Below are positions 13,001 through 24,145 of a stretch of DNA of 64,000 nucleotides, piece by piece. Within the stretch, counting starts at the first letter, position 1. Each line of letters begins with the position of its first letter. The notes below the pieces were generated by a model. That model had not been told where the DNA came from and did no database searches. It worked only from the letters and a program-made list of their open reading frames with translations. The stretch covers positions 29,881,939 through 29,945,938 of the forward strand of contig NC_061868.1 in NCBI RefSeq assembly GCF_907164915.1. Direction: 5' to 3'. This stretch comes from Impatiens glandulifera. Its lineage: Eukaryota > Streptophyta > Magnoliopsida > Ericales > Balsaminaceae. The position numbers and the translations under genes were made by a program.

Positions 13001-14455
13001 AGTAAACCGACGAATAGATATAAGATTTTTAATGAGTTTGGGAGCATGTAGAACATTGTTCAGAAGTAAGGGTGGTAAGGGTGGTTTTAAGTTAGTTTTA
13101 CCAATACCGCGAATCGGGATTTCCTGTCCACTCCCAACAATGATATTTTTAACACAATTTAAATTAGAATAAGGCGAGAGACTACCTGAGTTGGGTGTCA
13201 TGTGTGAAGTTGCTCCCGAATCCATGTACCAAGTATCGTCAGGCGGAGTAAGGGATAAAGTGTGCATCGCCTGATTGATATCGGTTGCAACGTAACTTTG
13301 GGGCTGCTGCTGGCTCGTCTCAGCCATGTAGGCCTGCTGTGGCCGAGAACCGAGTACGCCTGCTCCTGCTGTCCGAGTGTGTTGCTGCTGATAGCCAGAA
13401 CCGCGCCAGGAGGCGCCTTGTTGCTGTTGACCAGATGCGTGCCAGGGGGCGCTTTGCTGCTGCGGCCAGATCTGTTGTGTCGGGTAGGGACAAGGGGGTG
13501 CTGTCCAGCCCGCAGGCGCCCACTGTGCCCATTGCTGTTGGCCAGGAGGTGCCCAGAATTGCTGCTGCTGGTGGTATGTGCGGCTGGTGTTGCGACCGCG
13601 TCCTCTGCCGCGCTGGCTGCGTCCTCGGCCCTGGCCGGCCTGTTCCTGCGCGCTAGAGGTGCCCTGCTGCTGCTGCTGGCCGGTAGCACGGGCTGATTGG
13701 CTAGAGTTGTTTCCGCGGCCTTGGCTACGATCGTCCGAGGCAATAAAAGAGGTGTTTGTGTGGACGAATTCATCCTTCCTTGTTTCAACAAGGAGCAAAT
13801 CAGATCTAGCATCGTAGAAAGATGGGAGAGGCTTCTTTTGACCTATTATGGTGGCGATTGTTTCGTAGTTTTCATTCAAACCCCCAAGTAGACGCAACAC
13901 CAGTCGATTTTCAGAAACGGGGCAATCAACATTAGCAAGTTGATCCGCAATCATCTTCAATTCAGTGCAATAAGCACTCATGTTTGGGAAATCATTGAGA
14001 CGAATTTGAGAAAACCTATTTTCAAGATACATAGCGCGAGAACCTGTGTTATCTTGAAATATATTCGCTAAACGTTCCCAAGCCTGAGCAGCCGTCATAC
14101 CAGGTTTTTGGATCGTGTTTAGTAGATCCTTGGATATTGTTCCAAATATCCATTGCTTGACAAGGGCGTCAAGGCGTTTCCACAGAAGAGAGTCGGTCTC
14201 GGAAGATGTTGAAGGTGTTTCGGAGGCGTTGGGAGTTTTTGGTTTGAGATGTTCGTAAACATTGTGAATCAAGCAGTGGTTTTCGAGAAGGTCTGCCCAA
14301 GAGAGATATTCCTCGCTACCCATCTCTAGGGTGATAGGAATTATGGAGCGGAGATTGTTAACAGAGAAAGCAGAGTGGTATTGAGAAACAGACATGGTGG
14401 TGGGCGTCTGACTTTGATTGGAGGAGGAGTCTGAATTAGTAGGTGGGACAGACAT
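10070..14455 (-). CDS. copia gag-pol polyprotein (1461 aa), intact
   Basis: One frame encodes Gag, protease, integrase, reverse transcriptase and RNase H in copia order. Residues 35-230 are a Gag/UBN2-type domain. Residues 240-400 are rich in Gln, Gly and Arg and lack a CCHC zinc knuckle. Protease has DSGA near residue 412. Integrase has an HxxxxH...CxxC zinc finger (LGHPGVD, LCESC), a core Asp in SDLW, an Asp in CDNGTEY near 669 and a Glu in NGKAERK. Reverse transcriptase has YVDD at about 1140-1143. RNase H has DADWGG and ends with ADIFTKGLP. The TAG stop overlaps the 3' LTR by 6 bp. No frameshift or internal stop is seen, so it could still be autonomous. Codons in the Gln-rich part are GC-rich and create long antisense frames at 13262-13891 that are not genes. 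Confidence 0.95.
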   Translation of the reverse strand: MSVPPTNSDSSSNQSQTPTTMSVSQYHSAFSVNNLRSIIPITLEMGSEEYLSWADLLENHCLIHNVYEHLKPKTPNASETPSTSSETDSLLWKRLDALVKQWIFGTISKDLLNTIQKPGMTAAQAWERLANIFQDNTGSRAMYLENRFSQIRLNDFPNMSAYCTELKMIADQLANVDCPVSENRLVLRLLGGLNENYETIATIIGQKKPLPSFYDARSDLLLVETRKDEFVHTNTSFIASDDRSQGRGNNSSQSARATGQQQQQGTSSAQEQAGQGRGRSQRGRGRGRNTSRTYHQQQQFWAPPGQQQWAQWAPAGWTAPPCPYPTQQIWPQQQSAPWHASGQQQQGASWRGSGYQQQHTRTAGAGVLGSRPQQAYMAETSQQQPQSYVATDINQAMHTLSLTPPDDTWYMDSGATSHMTPNSGSLSPYSNLNCVKNIIVGSGQEIPIRGIGKTNLKPPLPPLLLNNVLHAPKLIKNLISIRRFTRDNNVSVEFDSLGFSVKDFQTGKVIMRNNSSGDLYPLSLSSQSQKPPTNSSFTAISSNLWHNRLGHPGVDILHSLNKSNSISCKPVLGSKLCESCIFGKQVKLPFTNSVSYTTSPFDIIHSDLWTSPVLSTNGHKYYILFLDDYTNFLWTFPIGNKSQVFSVFSTLQNQIQTQFQKPIKTIQCDNGTEYNNSQFRTFCDKNGLQFRLSCPYTSPQNGKAERKIRTINNMIRTLLTHASLPLNFWHHALEMTTYLLNILPNKQIRNFSPTQLLYNRTPSYSHLKIFGCLCYPLLPPTTIHKLHKRSTPCVFLGYPSNHRGYKCYDPASKRFIISRHVIFDETKFPFSLVQNPNSTHPSQSEPITIPIHIQTPPITESISPPNNTPLPSPLSTQHTPPNPPSPITTSPGPNPNTTSPSTRPNRPNHSPTIINPTRTIRTRAMDGIVCPKRIFNLNTLTSPSPIPKNPKLALSDPNWKAAMDDEFNALISNKTWDLVPRPQGVDIIRCMWIFKHKTNSDGSFERHKARLVGDGRSQQIGINCEETFSPVVKPATIRTVLSIALSKSWSIHQMDVKNAFLHGNLNETVYMHQPFGFRDKIFPDHVCLLRKSLYGLKQAPRAWYQRFADFVSTIGFTHSTTDHSLFIYQHGSEIAYLLLYVDDIIITASSDQLRQTLMKSLGAEFAMKDLGKLSYFLGVAVSYTKDGLCLSQKKYAEEIIDRAGMSTCKSTQTPVDTNGKLGKSTSPPVSDPTHYRSLAGALQYLTFTRPDISYAVQQICLHMHDPKEAHLAALHRIIRYLQGTKHYGLHLYKSSLSTLVSYTDADWGGCPDTRRSTSGYCVFLGDNLLSWSSKRQSTLSRSSAEAEYRGVANVVSESCWLRNLLLELRISLDKATLVYCDNISAIYLSQNPVQHQRTKHIEMDIHFVREKVDRGKVRILHMPSRFQIADIFTKGLPRILFEDFRDSLSVRESPVSTAGVY
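10076..10085 (-). other. polypurine tract
   Basis: Minus strand reads GCGGGGGTG immediately before the 3' LTR, the expected plus-strand primer for copia reverse transcription. It overlaps the last codons of gag-pol, whose stop codon lies in the first bases of the LTR. Confidence 0.8.
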
Positions 14456-14520
14456 TAGAAGTTTGTGCGTGAGGCAGCAAGGTGGGAGGAAGAGAAAAAA
14501 AAAATTCGATTGAGAGGATC

Positions 14521-14535
14521 TTTACTCTGATACCA
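14521..14535 (-). other. primer-binding site (initiator tRNA-Met type)
   Basis: Minus strand reads TGGTATCAGAGTAAA directly against the 5' LTR, matching the 3' end of plant initiator methionine tRNA for the first 11 bases. Confidence 0.9.
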
Positions 14536-14698
14536 TGATAGAGATTAATCCCATGGTTATTATTGATAAACAATGTTACAATATATACTAGTCAAAAGAC
14601 TCTTAATAAGGTAAACCACTAATCTAGGAATCTAAACAAGGTAACCCACTAATCTAGGAATCTAAACAAGGTAACAAGATATATACAATATACTAATA
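14536..14698 (-). repeat. 5' LTR of the young copia element
   Basis: 163 bp, identical by eye to the 3' LTR. It is followed on the plus strand by the ATCAT target duplication. Confidence 0.95.
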
Positions 14699-15946
14699 AT
14701 CATAACCAGAAAACATACAAGCTTCAGCAATTTGAAATATGAAAATCAAATTCAAATTTGAAATATGAATTAGAGAGTGATTAGAATCTTGCCAAGGATT
14801 GGACAACACTTCTAGGACCTTAAGGAAACTTTTGGGATGCTCAGATCAAAACATTAAGGCCTTACACGGAAAATCAAAATTACAGAAGCTTGAAGCTTTA
14901 ATGGTGTTTTTTTTTGTAATTTTCAATTTGAAGCTTAAGAGTTGATCTTGGCTTCAAATTTGTTCAGGGAGACTATTTATAGCTTACCGAAGTCATTTGA
15001 TGGCTTCAAGTGGATTGAATCAGCCAAAAATAATTAATGGTGTTTTGTCTATTCTTGAACAAATTGGCCGGAGTTGGCCGTGATTGTACCTACGTTTATA
15101 GGGGAAATGATCACCACGGTAGGGTGATCATTCTACCTTTCGAATCAACTAAAATAGTTGACTATGAAGAAATTTTCATCTTTAAAAAATCAAAGATGGA
15201 TATGTTCTTATCCTTCTGGAGACGCGTTGGAGAAGACGGTCGATGGTTAAAACAACATTGTTTTGAGGCTATTTGGCGAACGTGAAACGCATTGTTGGCG
15301 TTCTATTGTGTTCCGTCAGTTTGTGTGCTTTGTTAGCGTTCCAGTTAACGGGAGTTATCCAATCAAGTGCGGCGCGGGCGCGCGTTTCCATTATTACAGC
15401 GGGTTACGCAGTCAGCTTGGGAGCGTTGGATGACAATCCAGCGCTCATACGATGCTCTAGTCCTTGCTGTATCCGAATTTTATATCTTCGGCTACACATG
15501 ATTACAAATTTATTTTCTTAATTAAATCTTTAAGTATTTGTTTGAAATTAATTTTTCTTTCCCTCTTTTGGCTTTAATTTTGATTTTTTAAATACACAAA
15601 ATGTTAAAATAAATATGGCAAATATTGTGACAATTTATTTTATTACTTTTCATATTCTAGGGTTAAATAAATAATATTTTGGGATGAAATGAGTACAACA
15701 TTTCATTCTAAATTATTTATTTTTGCTCCTTTGATTTTTCTAAAATTATTTTAGGATAATTTTATTTTTGGTTTTGGCCTTTAAGCTTAATTAATTAGAT
15801 TAATTATCATAATAATTAATCTTAATTAATTGTTTTAATTGGATTTTTGGCCATGTGGTTAATTATTTTAATTTATTTATTAAAAAATAAATTAAAATAA
15901 TTATTTTAATATTATAAATTAGGGTGTAAATTTGTAGTGCTTACAA

Positions 15947-16469
15947 CGAAGTTTGATCGTTTGGGCATGACAAACAACCAACTTAGTGGGAGTATCTAGA
16001 TTTTTATGCTAAAGAGAATCATAAGAGAGTATCATTCACCGATAGTGGAGGGGGTAAAACCACCATCATAAATCAGGGAATATCAACTCAAATGGGAATT
16101 TCCCCCACCTCCATAATGCCAACATCCTATTGAGTGGCTCATCGCCAAATGGTAGGATCGATCCCTTGCATTCTAGTTTTTCTCTCGCAACATCACTCGT
16201 TTTGTAACAAATTTTCGTTCCTCATCGATAATGTTTGCAAATAAGTGTATAAGTACCGACTCCAATCGTGTACTTCTTTGCAAGTAATGTGAGCGTTATG
16301 TAACATTTTTAGGAATAGACATTTAACAGGATAAAACCTATGCATCCCTTAGGTATTGTACCTTTTGGGATATGCCTATTAAATTGAAGCCATGATACAC
16401 ACGTTTTTCAAAAGCCAAGTTTATGTTTTCGAGTTAAACATTTAATCCCCAAAAGAGTCACATGAAAGT
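15947..16469. other. no gene seen between two LTR copies
   Basis: About 520 bp without a coding frame. A clear primer-binding site or polypurine tract is missing at either edge, so the two flanking LTR copies cannot be shown to be a pair. Confidence 0.4.
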
Positions 16470-19255
16470 TATAACCCTCGAAACCCTTTAGGTTCTATGG
16501 CAGCTCGAGGTTCAAGAATTTCAACATCGGATTGCGTGTCGGGAATCCTTTTGAAATAAAACATTATTTTAAAAGATTAAATAAATTTTGATAGCTTTTT
16601 AAAATTAATTATGAAAACAATTAATTTAGGTTCAAATTTAAATCACCTTTGGGTTTGTGAGATCTGCTCCAATAGTATCCACTCTTTCTTCGAGTTTGGC
16701 GCTGACAGCACTAAGAAATTCCACTCTAGTTTCCAATGTAGTAATTAAATTATAATTTGATTTTTTAGAAATCTTTTATTTATATTAATTAAAATAATTA
16801 ATTTATAAGATTATTCATTGGAAAACAGAGTCGCCAATTAATTTTTTGAAAGTCAATAAACTGACATATGTGTACAAACATATTTTAACAAGAGTTTCTT
16901 TATGTTCGTAGTTTGGTGATACTCGGGAAAGAACTTTTACGTTTTATCCTCCGTACCCATTTAAAAAACGATCTCTACTTATAAATTTTGATTTTAAAAA
17001 TGGTTGTATAACGTTTTATTTTAATTAATTATTCTTCCGGTCCTAGGTATGCATAAGTTTTTGCGTTTTTAAAGAATTGTAACAGCAATTATTTAAATGT
17101 TGATATCTATTGTTGATGATGACTAGGGATGAAATACTTGAAGAACATTAGTTTAAAAGACATAATGGTTTAGGCATAAATCTCAAACAAGCCTTTATCA
17201 AAATATTTTTTTGTAGAAATATCCCAAAAGTATTTTAAAATAATTTTCTAATTTTTTGGGATTTTTAAAAAATAGTTTAGGATTGCAAAATTATAAAAAT
17301 AATTTTGGAATTTGAAAAGTGGAACCAGACAGGCATTAGGACCGGTGTCCTAGGTCTTGTGTTCATTTTTATCAGTCAGGGCTGAAAAACCCTAGGTTCT
17401 AGTCGAGAACTCATTGGTCCAAGTTCTGAATCCTCGGTCGAGGTGCGGGAGTCCCTCAATCGGGGTGCTTAGGGATCACGTTCCTTGGTTGAAATTCTCA
17501 TTTGGATGCCAGAATTCTTGGTCGGACACCTCAGTCTTAGGTGGAAGTCATCAGTCTTGGGTTCAAGAGTGCTCGGTCGTATGTGAGACTCCTCGGTCCT
17601 ATGTTTGACTTCTCGGTCGGATGTAAAAATATCCGATCGAATCTCTCGGTCCTAGATGAATAATATCTACCGGACCTCTCAGTCCTAGATGAAGAATATC
17701 GGTCGGACATCTCGGTCCTGGCTAAGATTTATCGGTCGGACCTCTTGGTCCTTAAGAACATCAAAATTGTAAGTTTTGAGATTTTGATGGAGGTCTGGAT
17801 CCTTTGATCTAAGAGTTTGGATAGCTTCACAAAGATCCCAAGAACATTAAAAACATCATCCTAAAGTATCATTTGACGTGGGTGATGATCAATTTGTTCA
17901 AAAAAGTTTATGGGTAAAAATTGGGTTTTTGGTCTTAAAGTTGTTTTGAAGTGTAAGGAATTTGTCAATAGTTTTCCTATACTCTATATATTTGATTGAT
18001 ACCCAAACATGAACACTGGCTGTTCGTTTAAACATTTTCAAAAACTTAAAAATTTCATTTATTTTAAAATTTTTGATTTTGATCAAACATGATTGGGATA
18101 GATTAAACATGATCGGGATGGTTCAAACATGATCTAAATAATTGCCCAAAATCATTAGAAATATGTTAGGAAACTTTTTAAGTTGATGTTCTAGAGGGTT
18201 AGCCCAAGAACATAAAACCCATATTTTAACTTTTAAAAATTTAAATTTGGTTTTTTTGTTTGAGATCGATTGATCGATTTTGGCTTTCATAGAAAGCTCA
18301 TAAATGATCCTACGATTGATTTCCAATCATCAAATTTAAGAACCAGACAACATACAAGTTTATGAAAACTAAAATATACAAATTTCAATTTTAAACTGAA
18401 AGTGTGAATTGAAGGATGATTGGAAGCATACCAAATATTGGAGAACACTCCTTAGCTCTTAAAAAAGTTTTGGGGATTCATAGATCCAAGCTTTAAGGCC
18501 TTACACGGAGATTTCAAAAATCCAGCAATCTTGAGCTTTTATGAAAATTCGAATTGGAAGCTTGAGAGTTGATCCCTTGGCTTTGAAATTGTTAAGGGGG
18601 GCTATTTATAGCCTCCCGAAGTCGGTTGAGGTGGTAAGTGGGCTTGAATCAGTCAAACACCATTCATGGTATTTTGACTGTTCTTCATCCTAGTTGTTGG
18701 AATAAGCATTGATGATACATATGAATATAGGGGAAATAATCATTGTGGTAGGGTGATCATTTTACCTTTTAAATTAGCCAAAATGGTTGACTATCGACCG
18801 AGTTCTATCTTTGAGAAATCAAAGATGGGATATGTTCTTATCCTCCGACGATCGCGAGGAAGAAGACAACCTAGGTGTAAAACGACGTCTTTTGGTTGTA
18901 AACGCGGACGCGGAACGTTCCGTACATGTTCCGTTAGCACTCTGTCACGATCCATGCGTTTTGTCGTGTTTCGTCTAACAATGTGCGTTTGTCGACCGCC
19001 TACATCGCGGATGCACGCTTCCTTTTTGCAGCGGGTGACGCAGGAAGTGTTGAGGCGTTGGATGAAAATCCAGCACCTATCTGAAGGTTGTAATTCCTGT
19101 TGCAGCGAATCTTTTGGGTTTCGGATGCACTGGATTACTGATTTTATTTTTATTTTAAAACCTTAAAAGTTTATTTGAAATTGATTTTTCTTTCACCCGT
19201 TTGATTTTGATTTTAATCTTTAAAATACACAAAATATTTAAAATGAGTACATTAT
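16470..19255 (-). repeat. large LTR copy 2
   Basis: Colinear with copy 1: TATAACCCTCGAAACCC start, AT-rich segment, CAAGCCTTTATCAAAAT phrase, TCGGTC-rich block (17330-17760), GGCTATTTATAG (TATA box on the minus strand, near 18605) and a shared tail near 19195. It differs from copy 1 by many substitutions and by an 82-bp insertion at 16659-16740. The open frame at 18753-19166 has no conserved counterpart in copy 1. Confidence 0.6.
16659..16740 (-). other. 82-bp coding-like filler inside LTR copy 2
   Basis: Copies 0 and 1 lack this segment. On the minus strand it is an open frame reading LETRVEFLSAVSAKLEER and onward, a coiled-coil-like stretch resembling the N-terminus of retroelement Gag proteins. 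It looks like filler DNA captured during break repair. Confidence 0.45.
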
Positions 19256-20480
19256 TTCTAAAATTGTTAAGGGAGAGACCGAGAATCATTCTTGGTCCAA
19301 CCATAGCTCTAATTGATTTTACTTGTGCGCGACCGAAAATGACCTGATTATGGCTTCCTTCCTGACCGAGAATTCATGCATGACATGATTTTCGACAAGA
19401 GTTTGATCGTTGATTTCCAGTCATCCAACAGTGGATACTTTTTCGAACGATGGTCAAGTACGCAACCGAGAATGCCTGACATGGCCTTTTCTTTGGTTCC
19501 GTCATGTCATGTTTGGTTGGTTTATTATGTAATTTTGTTTATTTTTTGTTTGCATGTTTTATTTATTTTCTAAACATAAAAAAAATAGAAAGTGGTAAAT
19601 AATATCATTTAAAAAAAAACAAAACATATTTTTTATAAAGGCATGTTTGGCTGCATTATTAACATTTACTCATTTTCCTTTTATCATAATTTTCATTTAA
19701 AATTTTAAAATTATACAACTAATTTTGTTGCATTCATAAAATTATTTGAAAGTCATTAATTAAAATTATTTTTTGAACTATTTGGTTATTTTCCTTATCA
19801 TTTGGATCCCATCTGTATATTTAGATTTATTGATATACTTATTTTCGATGATGCATTCTTGCTTTGACACTTTTATTCTTGATGATACATGCTGTTTGCT
19901 TTGACACTCTTGTTCTTGTTAATGCATGCTTGCTTTTACATTTTTTTTACTCATATAATGAATCATTGCTTTCGCTTATAAAATTCCAAATAAATAAAGT
20001 TTTTTTTGGAATTAGTTCGTGTCCTTAATAAACAACCTATTATATACCTATTATTATATAGGTGGAATTGTCCTTGGTCATTCTTAGACTAAGCCAAGTA
20101 GATTTAATACAGATAAACTTTTAACAAATAATATGTGTAAAAATAAATTCTAAAAATGGTCAAGACACAGTAGTAGAGACCGTCCATGTGACGGGTATTT
20201 AAGACATAAAGCCGATGCTTTTTTTCATATATAACCAATCACTGAACCCATTTTTAAAAAATCTGATTCTATATTGTGAATACAGTATTTTTCATGATTT
20301 TGCGATAAAAACCAAGTGGTGACTCATTCGTCTAAGAATTATCTTTAATGAAAAAACTAAAAGAGAACTTTAAATAAATTTATCATTTATTTCTAATCTC
20401 GGTTAGAATTAGATATAAAAGTTAGTTATGAGATTTAATTATCTAGCCCATTTATTTTACAAAATTTGATAATTCTTGAT
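19256..20480 (+). repeat. non-coding retroelement segment, copy 2
   Basis: Same order of phrases as 3240-4440: GACCGAGAATC words, then AGTAGAGACCGTC, AACCAATCACTGAACCC, GTGGTGACT and GTTAGTTATG. No coding frame. Confidence 0.5.
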
Positions 20481-20521
20481 CCGCATCCAAAAGCCATATG
20501 CAATTTTGTGTGTTATAAACT

Positions 20522-20563
<42 letters not shown>

Positions 20564-20876
20564 GTTAACAAGCATAACATTAATCCACGTCATCACATAT
20601 ATAATCCACTTCATCATCAAGTATTTTCTCTCTCATCTCTCATCTCTCATTCTTAAATAAATTAAAGATATAAATAATTTTTTTTTTTGTTATAAATACA
20701 CCTACCTTAATATTTTTTATATTTATTTATATATATATAAATATATAAATATTTTTTTTATAAATCACCTACATTCATAATTTTATATTTATTTGTAAAT
20801 ATATATATATATATATATTATTTTTTATCATTAATTATATATAAATACATTTTATTTTTTATCATACATTTTTCTC

Positions 20877-21020
<144 letters not shown>

Positions 21021-21254
21021 TTTATGAGTATAAATATTTTTTATGTTAATATAAAAATTATTTAATTAATAATAAATATTGAATACAAAATATATATATA
21101 CATACACAAAATAATAAAATTATTTCAAAAATTATAAGTGATCTAGCGGTTTAAGTGTTTACATTAATGTTTAAGACTAGAGTTCGAATTTCAAAACATA
21201 CAAATTTATATTTTCAAAATGTATTATTGACTATAATATATGGTGGCGCAATTT

Positions 21255-21660
21255 TTAAACAAATGATAGGCATCTGAAAAGTGAGGTCAGAATTAGTGGT
21301 TGGTTTGACGAACACTTGAAAGTCTGAGGTCAGGTGGTGGGTGGTTTGTCGAGTGTGAGGTCGGAATTAGTGAGTGTTTTGTCGAGTGTGAGGTCGGAAT
21401 TAGTGGTTAGTTTGACGAGCATTTAAAAGTGTGAAGTCACGAGATTAATGCCAGGTGGTTGGTTTGACCTTGGATAAGAGGTCTGTGATCAATTGGGATT
21501 GATTGTTGATTTGTTGAAGTGTGAGTAAAATAGAGGTTGACTAAGATTGATGAGTGATTTGTCGAAGGATAGAGACATATGAAAAAGTGTGAGTCACAAA
21601 ATTATGGTCATTGGTGGTTTGTCGAGAGGTGAGTCACAAGATAAGGGCCAATTGAGGGTT
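21255..21660 (+). repeat. degenerate tandem repeat
   Basis: Repeated phrases GTGAGGTCGGAATTAGTG and GGTTTGTCGAGTGTGAG with irregular spacing of 40-60 bp and heavy decay. No coding frame. The following 21661-22430 is AT-rich with nothing I can name. Confidence 0.55.
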
Positions 21661-22681
21661 AAGTGGGTACCAAAGATATAAAATATATGTTAATATTATG
21701 TATTATATTAAACTTAATTTTTACAAATTAAAATTAATTAAATTTAAATAATATTAGTTTTATCTAAAATGTTTATAGATTAATATTATTTTAAATATAT
21801 TTTTTTCGTGCAAATGTATTATAGTTATAGTTATGTAGCATGACTATAATGTAGTGAACAAATCGATCTAATATTCATTTAATAATTTATTTTTATTTCT
21901 AGAAAAAGAGTAAAAGGGAAAAAATAATAGACTAATAGATAAAAATGAAAATAAGTCGATATTTTGACTTACTCACTATTTACAGTGTGCCCAAAATAAT
22001 ATACAAACTATTATCTCTAAGTTTCTATACTTATAATTAACATAATTTTAAAATAAAAGCTTTAACTGATCAATATCAAAATCAAATAATATAGTTGTTT
22101 TAACCATTACTTACAGTTAACTCTCCACCAATTATCATTCAATAGTTAACTATCTAACAAATTTACTTAATTCATACTAAATTTATTAAAAAATATTTAA
22201 AAATAAAATATCCTTTTATTTTACTTCTTCAATATTCCTTTTGAAATTGTTCATTTGAACTTGCTAATGAATTTCACAGTTTCTTTAGCTGATGCCCCCA
22301 AAGAATTTAATCTTCATATTATCATCTATTTACTGTTCCTTTGCATCAAATTGAGATTCTAACTAACTTAAATACCTAAAACATCCCAAATTAAAGGAAT
22401 GGTTGAGGCATTTATTTATTAAAGGCCTAAACAATCCATACATATAGAAGTGAAAGAAAAATGACACAAACTATGTAGAAAACTGAAGGTTGCAGCAGCA
22501 AAGAACCGGATGCCATATGAAAACTCAAATCAAATTTGCATACAACCACCATTACATAAACCATTTCACAATGATCATTTTGTAAACAAAGTTCACACAT
22601 TGCAACTTTTCATTGATGTTATAACATGCTTTTACAAATACTAAAGTCCTCCTGATTATAATCAATCTGTTGTGACACATC

Positions 22682-23965
22682 TCAGAAGCAGCCTCCCAAC
22701 TGCAACAAGATAAATAAACTGTTTAGATATGGAGTTGAAGGTAAATTTCTGTATTATTAATGAATTACCATGATAGCTTCAATTTCTCTGTCAGTAACCG
22801 GAGTTCGTTTTGGCTGAAGAGAAGCTTTTCCTCCTACAGCTGTGTTTATCAGCCCAGCAGGAACTTTGTTCCATGAAAAGTATTGTTGTTGCTGAGCATC
22901 TCCATCATTTTGTATGGCTTGAACATGGGATGAAGAAGAAGACCCTGCATTTTTGTTAGTGTAACCACATTATGCACTAACTTCCTTATCAACTTAATCT
23001 TAATCTAAATGATTAAGTGTTAGATTCAGCTTAATTTATCGGTAATTTGGTAGTCATTACAAGAGTAAAATAGTCTTTAATGACTTTTTAATATTAGTTT
23101 CTTGTTTTATTAATCAACTTACATACATGACAATCCTTAATATTTAGACTTAACATTTAATTTTCAGTTTGATCAAATTCGACTGCAGGGTTACATTTGT
23201 TCTTGGTGTATGAACAAATTGAAGGGAATGGATTTTCAGTTTTAAATCTACTAAGGATTTCTTATTAGATCAAAACTTGTATCTGCTAACATTATTTCGT
23301 TACAAGGGTATTATAAAGATTTTGTTACTCGGTTTTAATTCTCACTAAAAACGCTACGAAGGATCATGATTATGGGATAATACTAACTATCCCCAGTAAT
23401 AAACCCTGGTTATCTCAGCTTGAGATCTCAGCTCCAGATAACTGTGGTTCAAAGATTTCCTCAACCATTCTATCTAGGAATTCCACACAACTTGAAGGAA
23501 ACTAAAGTGGTTGGCCTCGGCCCAAACCAACAGGTAATCCTTTAACCTTGTTCTAGATCTGGAAACCCCTAAAAACATCTATTGCCTAGATAACTCTTGG
23601 TTCAGCTAATTCAACTGATGTAGGTTTTGATTACTACAAGAACTCTTTCTTTTCTTTTCTTCTCATAATTCAACTGATGTAGGTTTTGGTTAACCTCTAA
23701 ACTTAGACAATAATGAAAAATAAATCATTCACATATATGATTCCTGGGAATACTCATTCAAGACATCATTTTGGTCAACAAAACATCCTCTAGACTGAAG
23801 ATTCAATAAAAAATATGATTATGAAGAAACTGAAACATTTTCCAATGATCGGAAATTGATAGATGTTTGAAGAAAAGTAGAAAAAGAACCTGAAGCCGAA
23901 GGATGTGGATGCCTATTGGGGAATTTGATCCGGGGAATTCTCTTCGCCACTTGCACAACACCCAT
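22682..23965 (-). CDS. KGD4: KGD4/MRPS36-like subunit of mitochondrial 2-oxoglutarate dehydrogenase
   Basis: Three exons on the minus strand: 23965-23890, 22944-22769 and 22699-22682, with GT/AG borders, give 89 residues. The N-terminus MGVVQVAKRIPRIKFPNRH matches the conserved VVQVxKPxxPxIRFPxR of KGD4/MRPS36, and the C-terminus VTDREIEAIMLGGCF matches the family EExExIxxGG ending. KGD4 tethers the E3 subunit to the E1-E2 core of the 2-oxoglutarate dehydrogenase complex in the mitochondrial matrix. The middle (residues 26-48) is Ser- and Gln-rich, probably disordered. The last exon codes only five residues plus stop. Intron 1 (945 bp) contains ordinary AT-rich sequence. A MITE lies 181 bp upstream of the start codon. 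The exon structure was deduced by eye; cDNA would confirm it. Confidence 0.85.
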
Positions 23966-24145
23966 CTTTCTCTCTCTTCTTTTCTTTGTCACCAGACTCT
24001 TTCTTGTATAATAGAATTATTTCTCTTATAGTAATTATATCAGTAAACAAAAGTAACCAAAGTGAAAAAAAAGTTCAGTGGGCAAGAATAATATATTTAT
24101 TAATGAAGTTGGAGCAATTTTTTAATTTTATGTGAACAATCAGTT

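Larger units (their letters stand above)
9913..14698 (-). mobile_element. complete young Ty1/copia element (4786 bp)
   Basis: Two 163-bp LTRs appear base-for-base identical, and both flanks carry the 5-bp duplication ATCAT (9908-9912 and 14699-14703). A primer-binding site touches the 5' LTR, a polypurine tract touches the 3' LTR, and one uninterrupted gag-pol frame lies between. On the element strand the LTR begins TA and ends CA, a non-canonical pair reported mainly for copia elements. Short LTRs and motifs such as RLVGDGRSQQ suggest the Ale/Retrofit lineage (inferred). It is inserted in a gypsy-type LTR. Confidence 0.95.
8115..15946 (-). mobile_element. large LTR (copy 1), split by a nested copia element
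   Basis: The LTR is 8115-9912 plus 14704-15946 (about 3 kb), starting TGTAGTGACG and ending GTGCTTACA. It is colinear with 16470-19255. On the minus strand a clear TATA box (CTATAAATAG, near 14970) is followed by a leader-like stretch, which sets the orientation. A TCGGTC-rich block lies at 8990-9330. No matching target duplication is visible, so the outer ends are approximate. The young copia element at 9913-14698 sits inside it. Confidence 0.6.

Noticed and set aside
13262..13891. Several long antisense frames on the plus strand (up to 144 aa)
   Set aside because: They are antisense to the GC-rich Gln/Arg/Gly part of the copia gag-pol frame.
15947..16469. Interior of a complete element between LTR copies 1 and 2
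   Set aside because: No primer site, polypurine tract or coding remnant at the borders, and the two LTRs are too diverged to pair with confidence.
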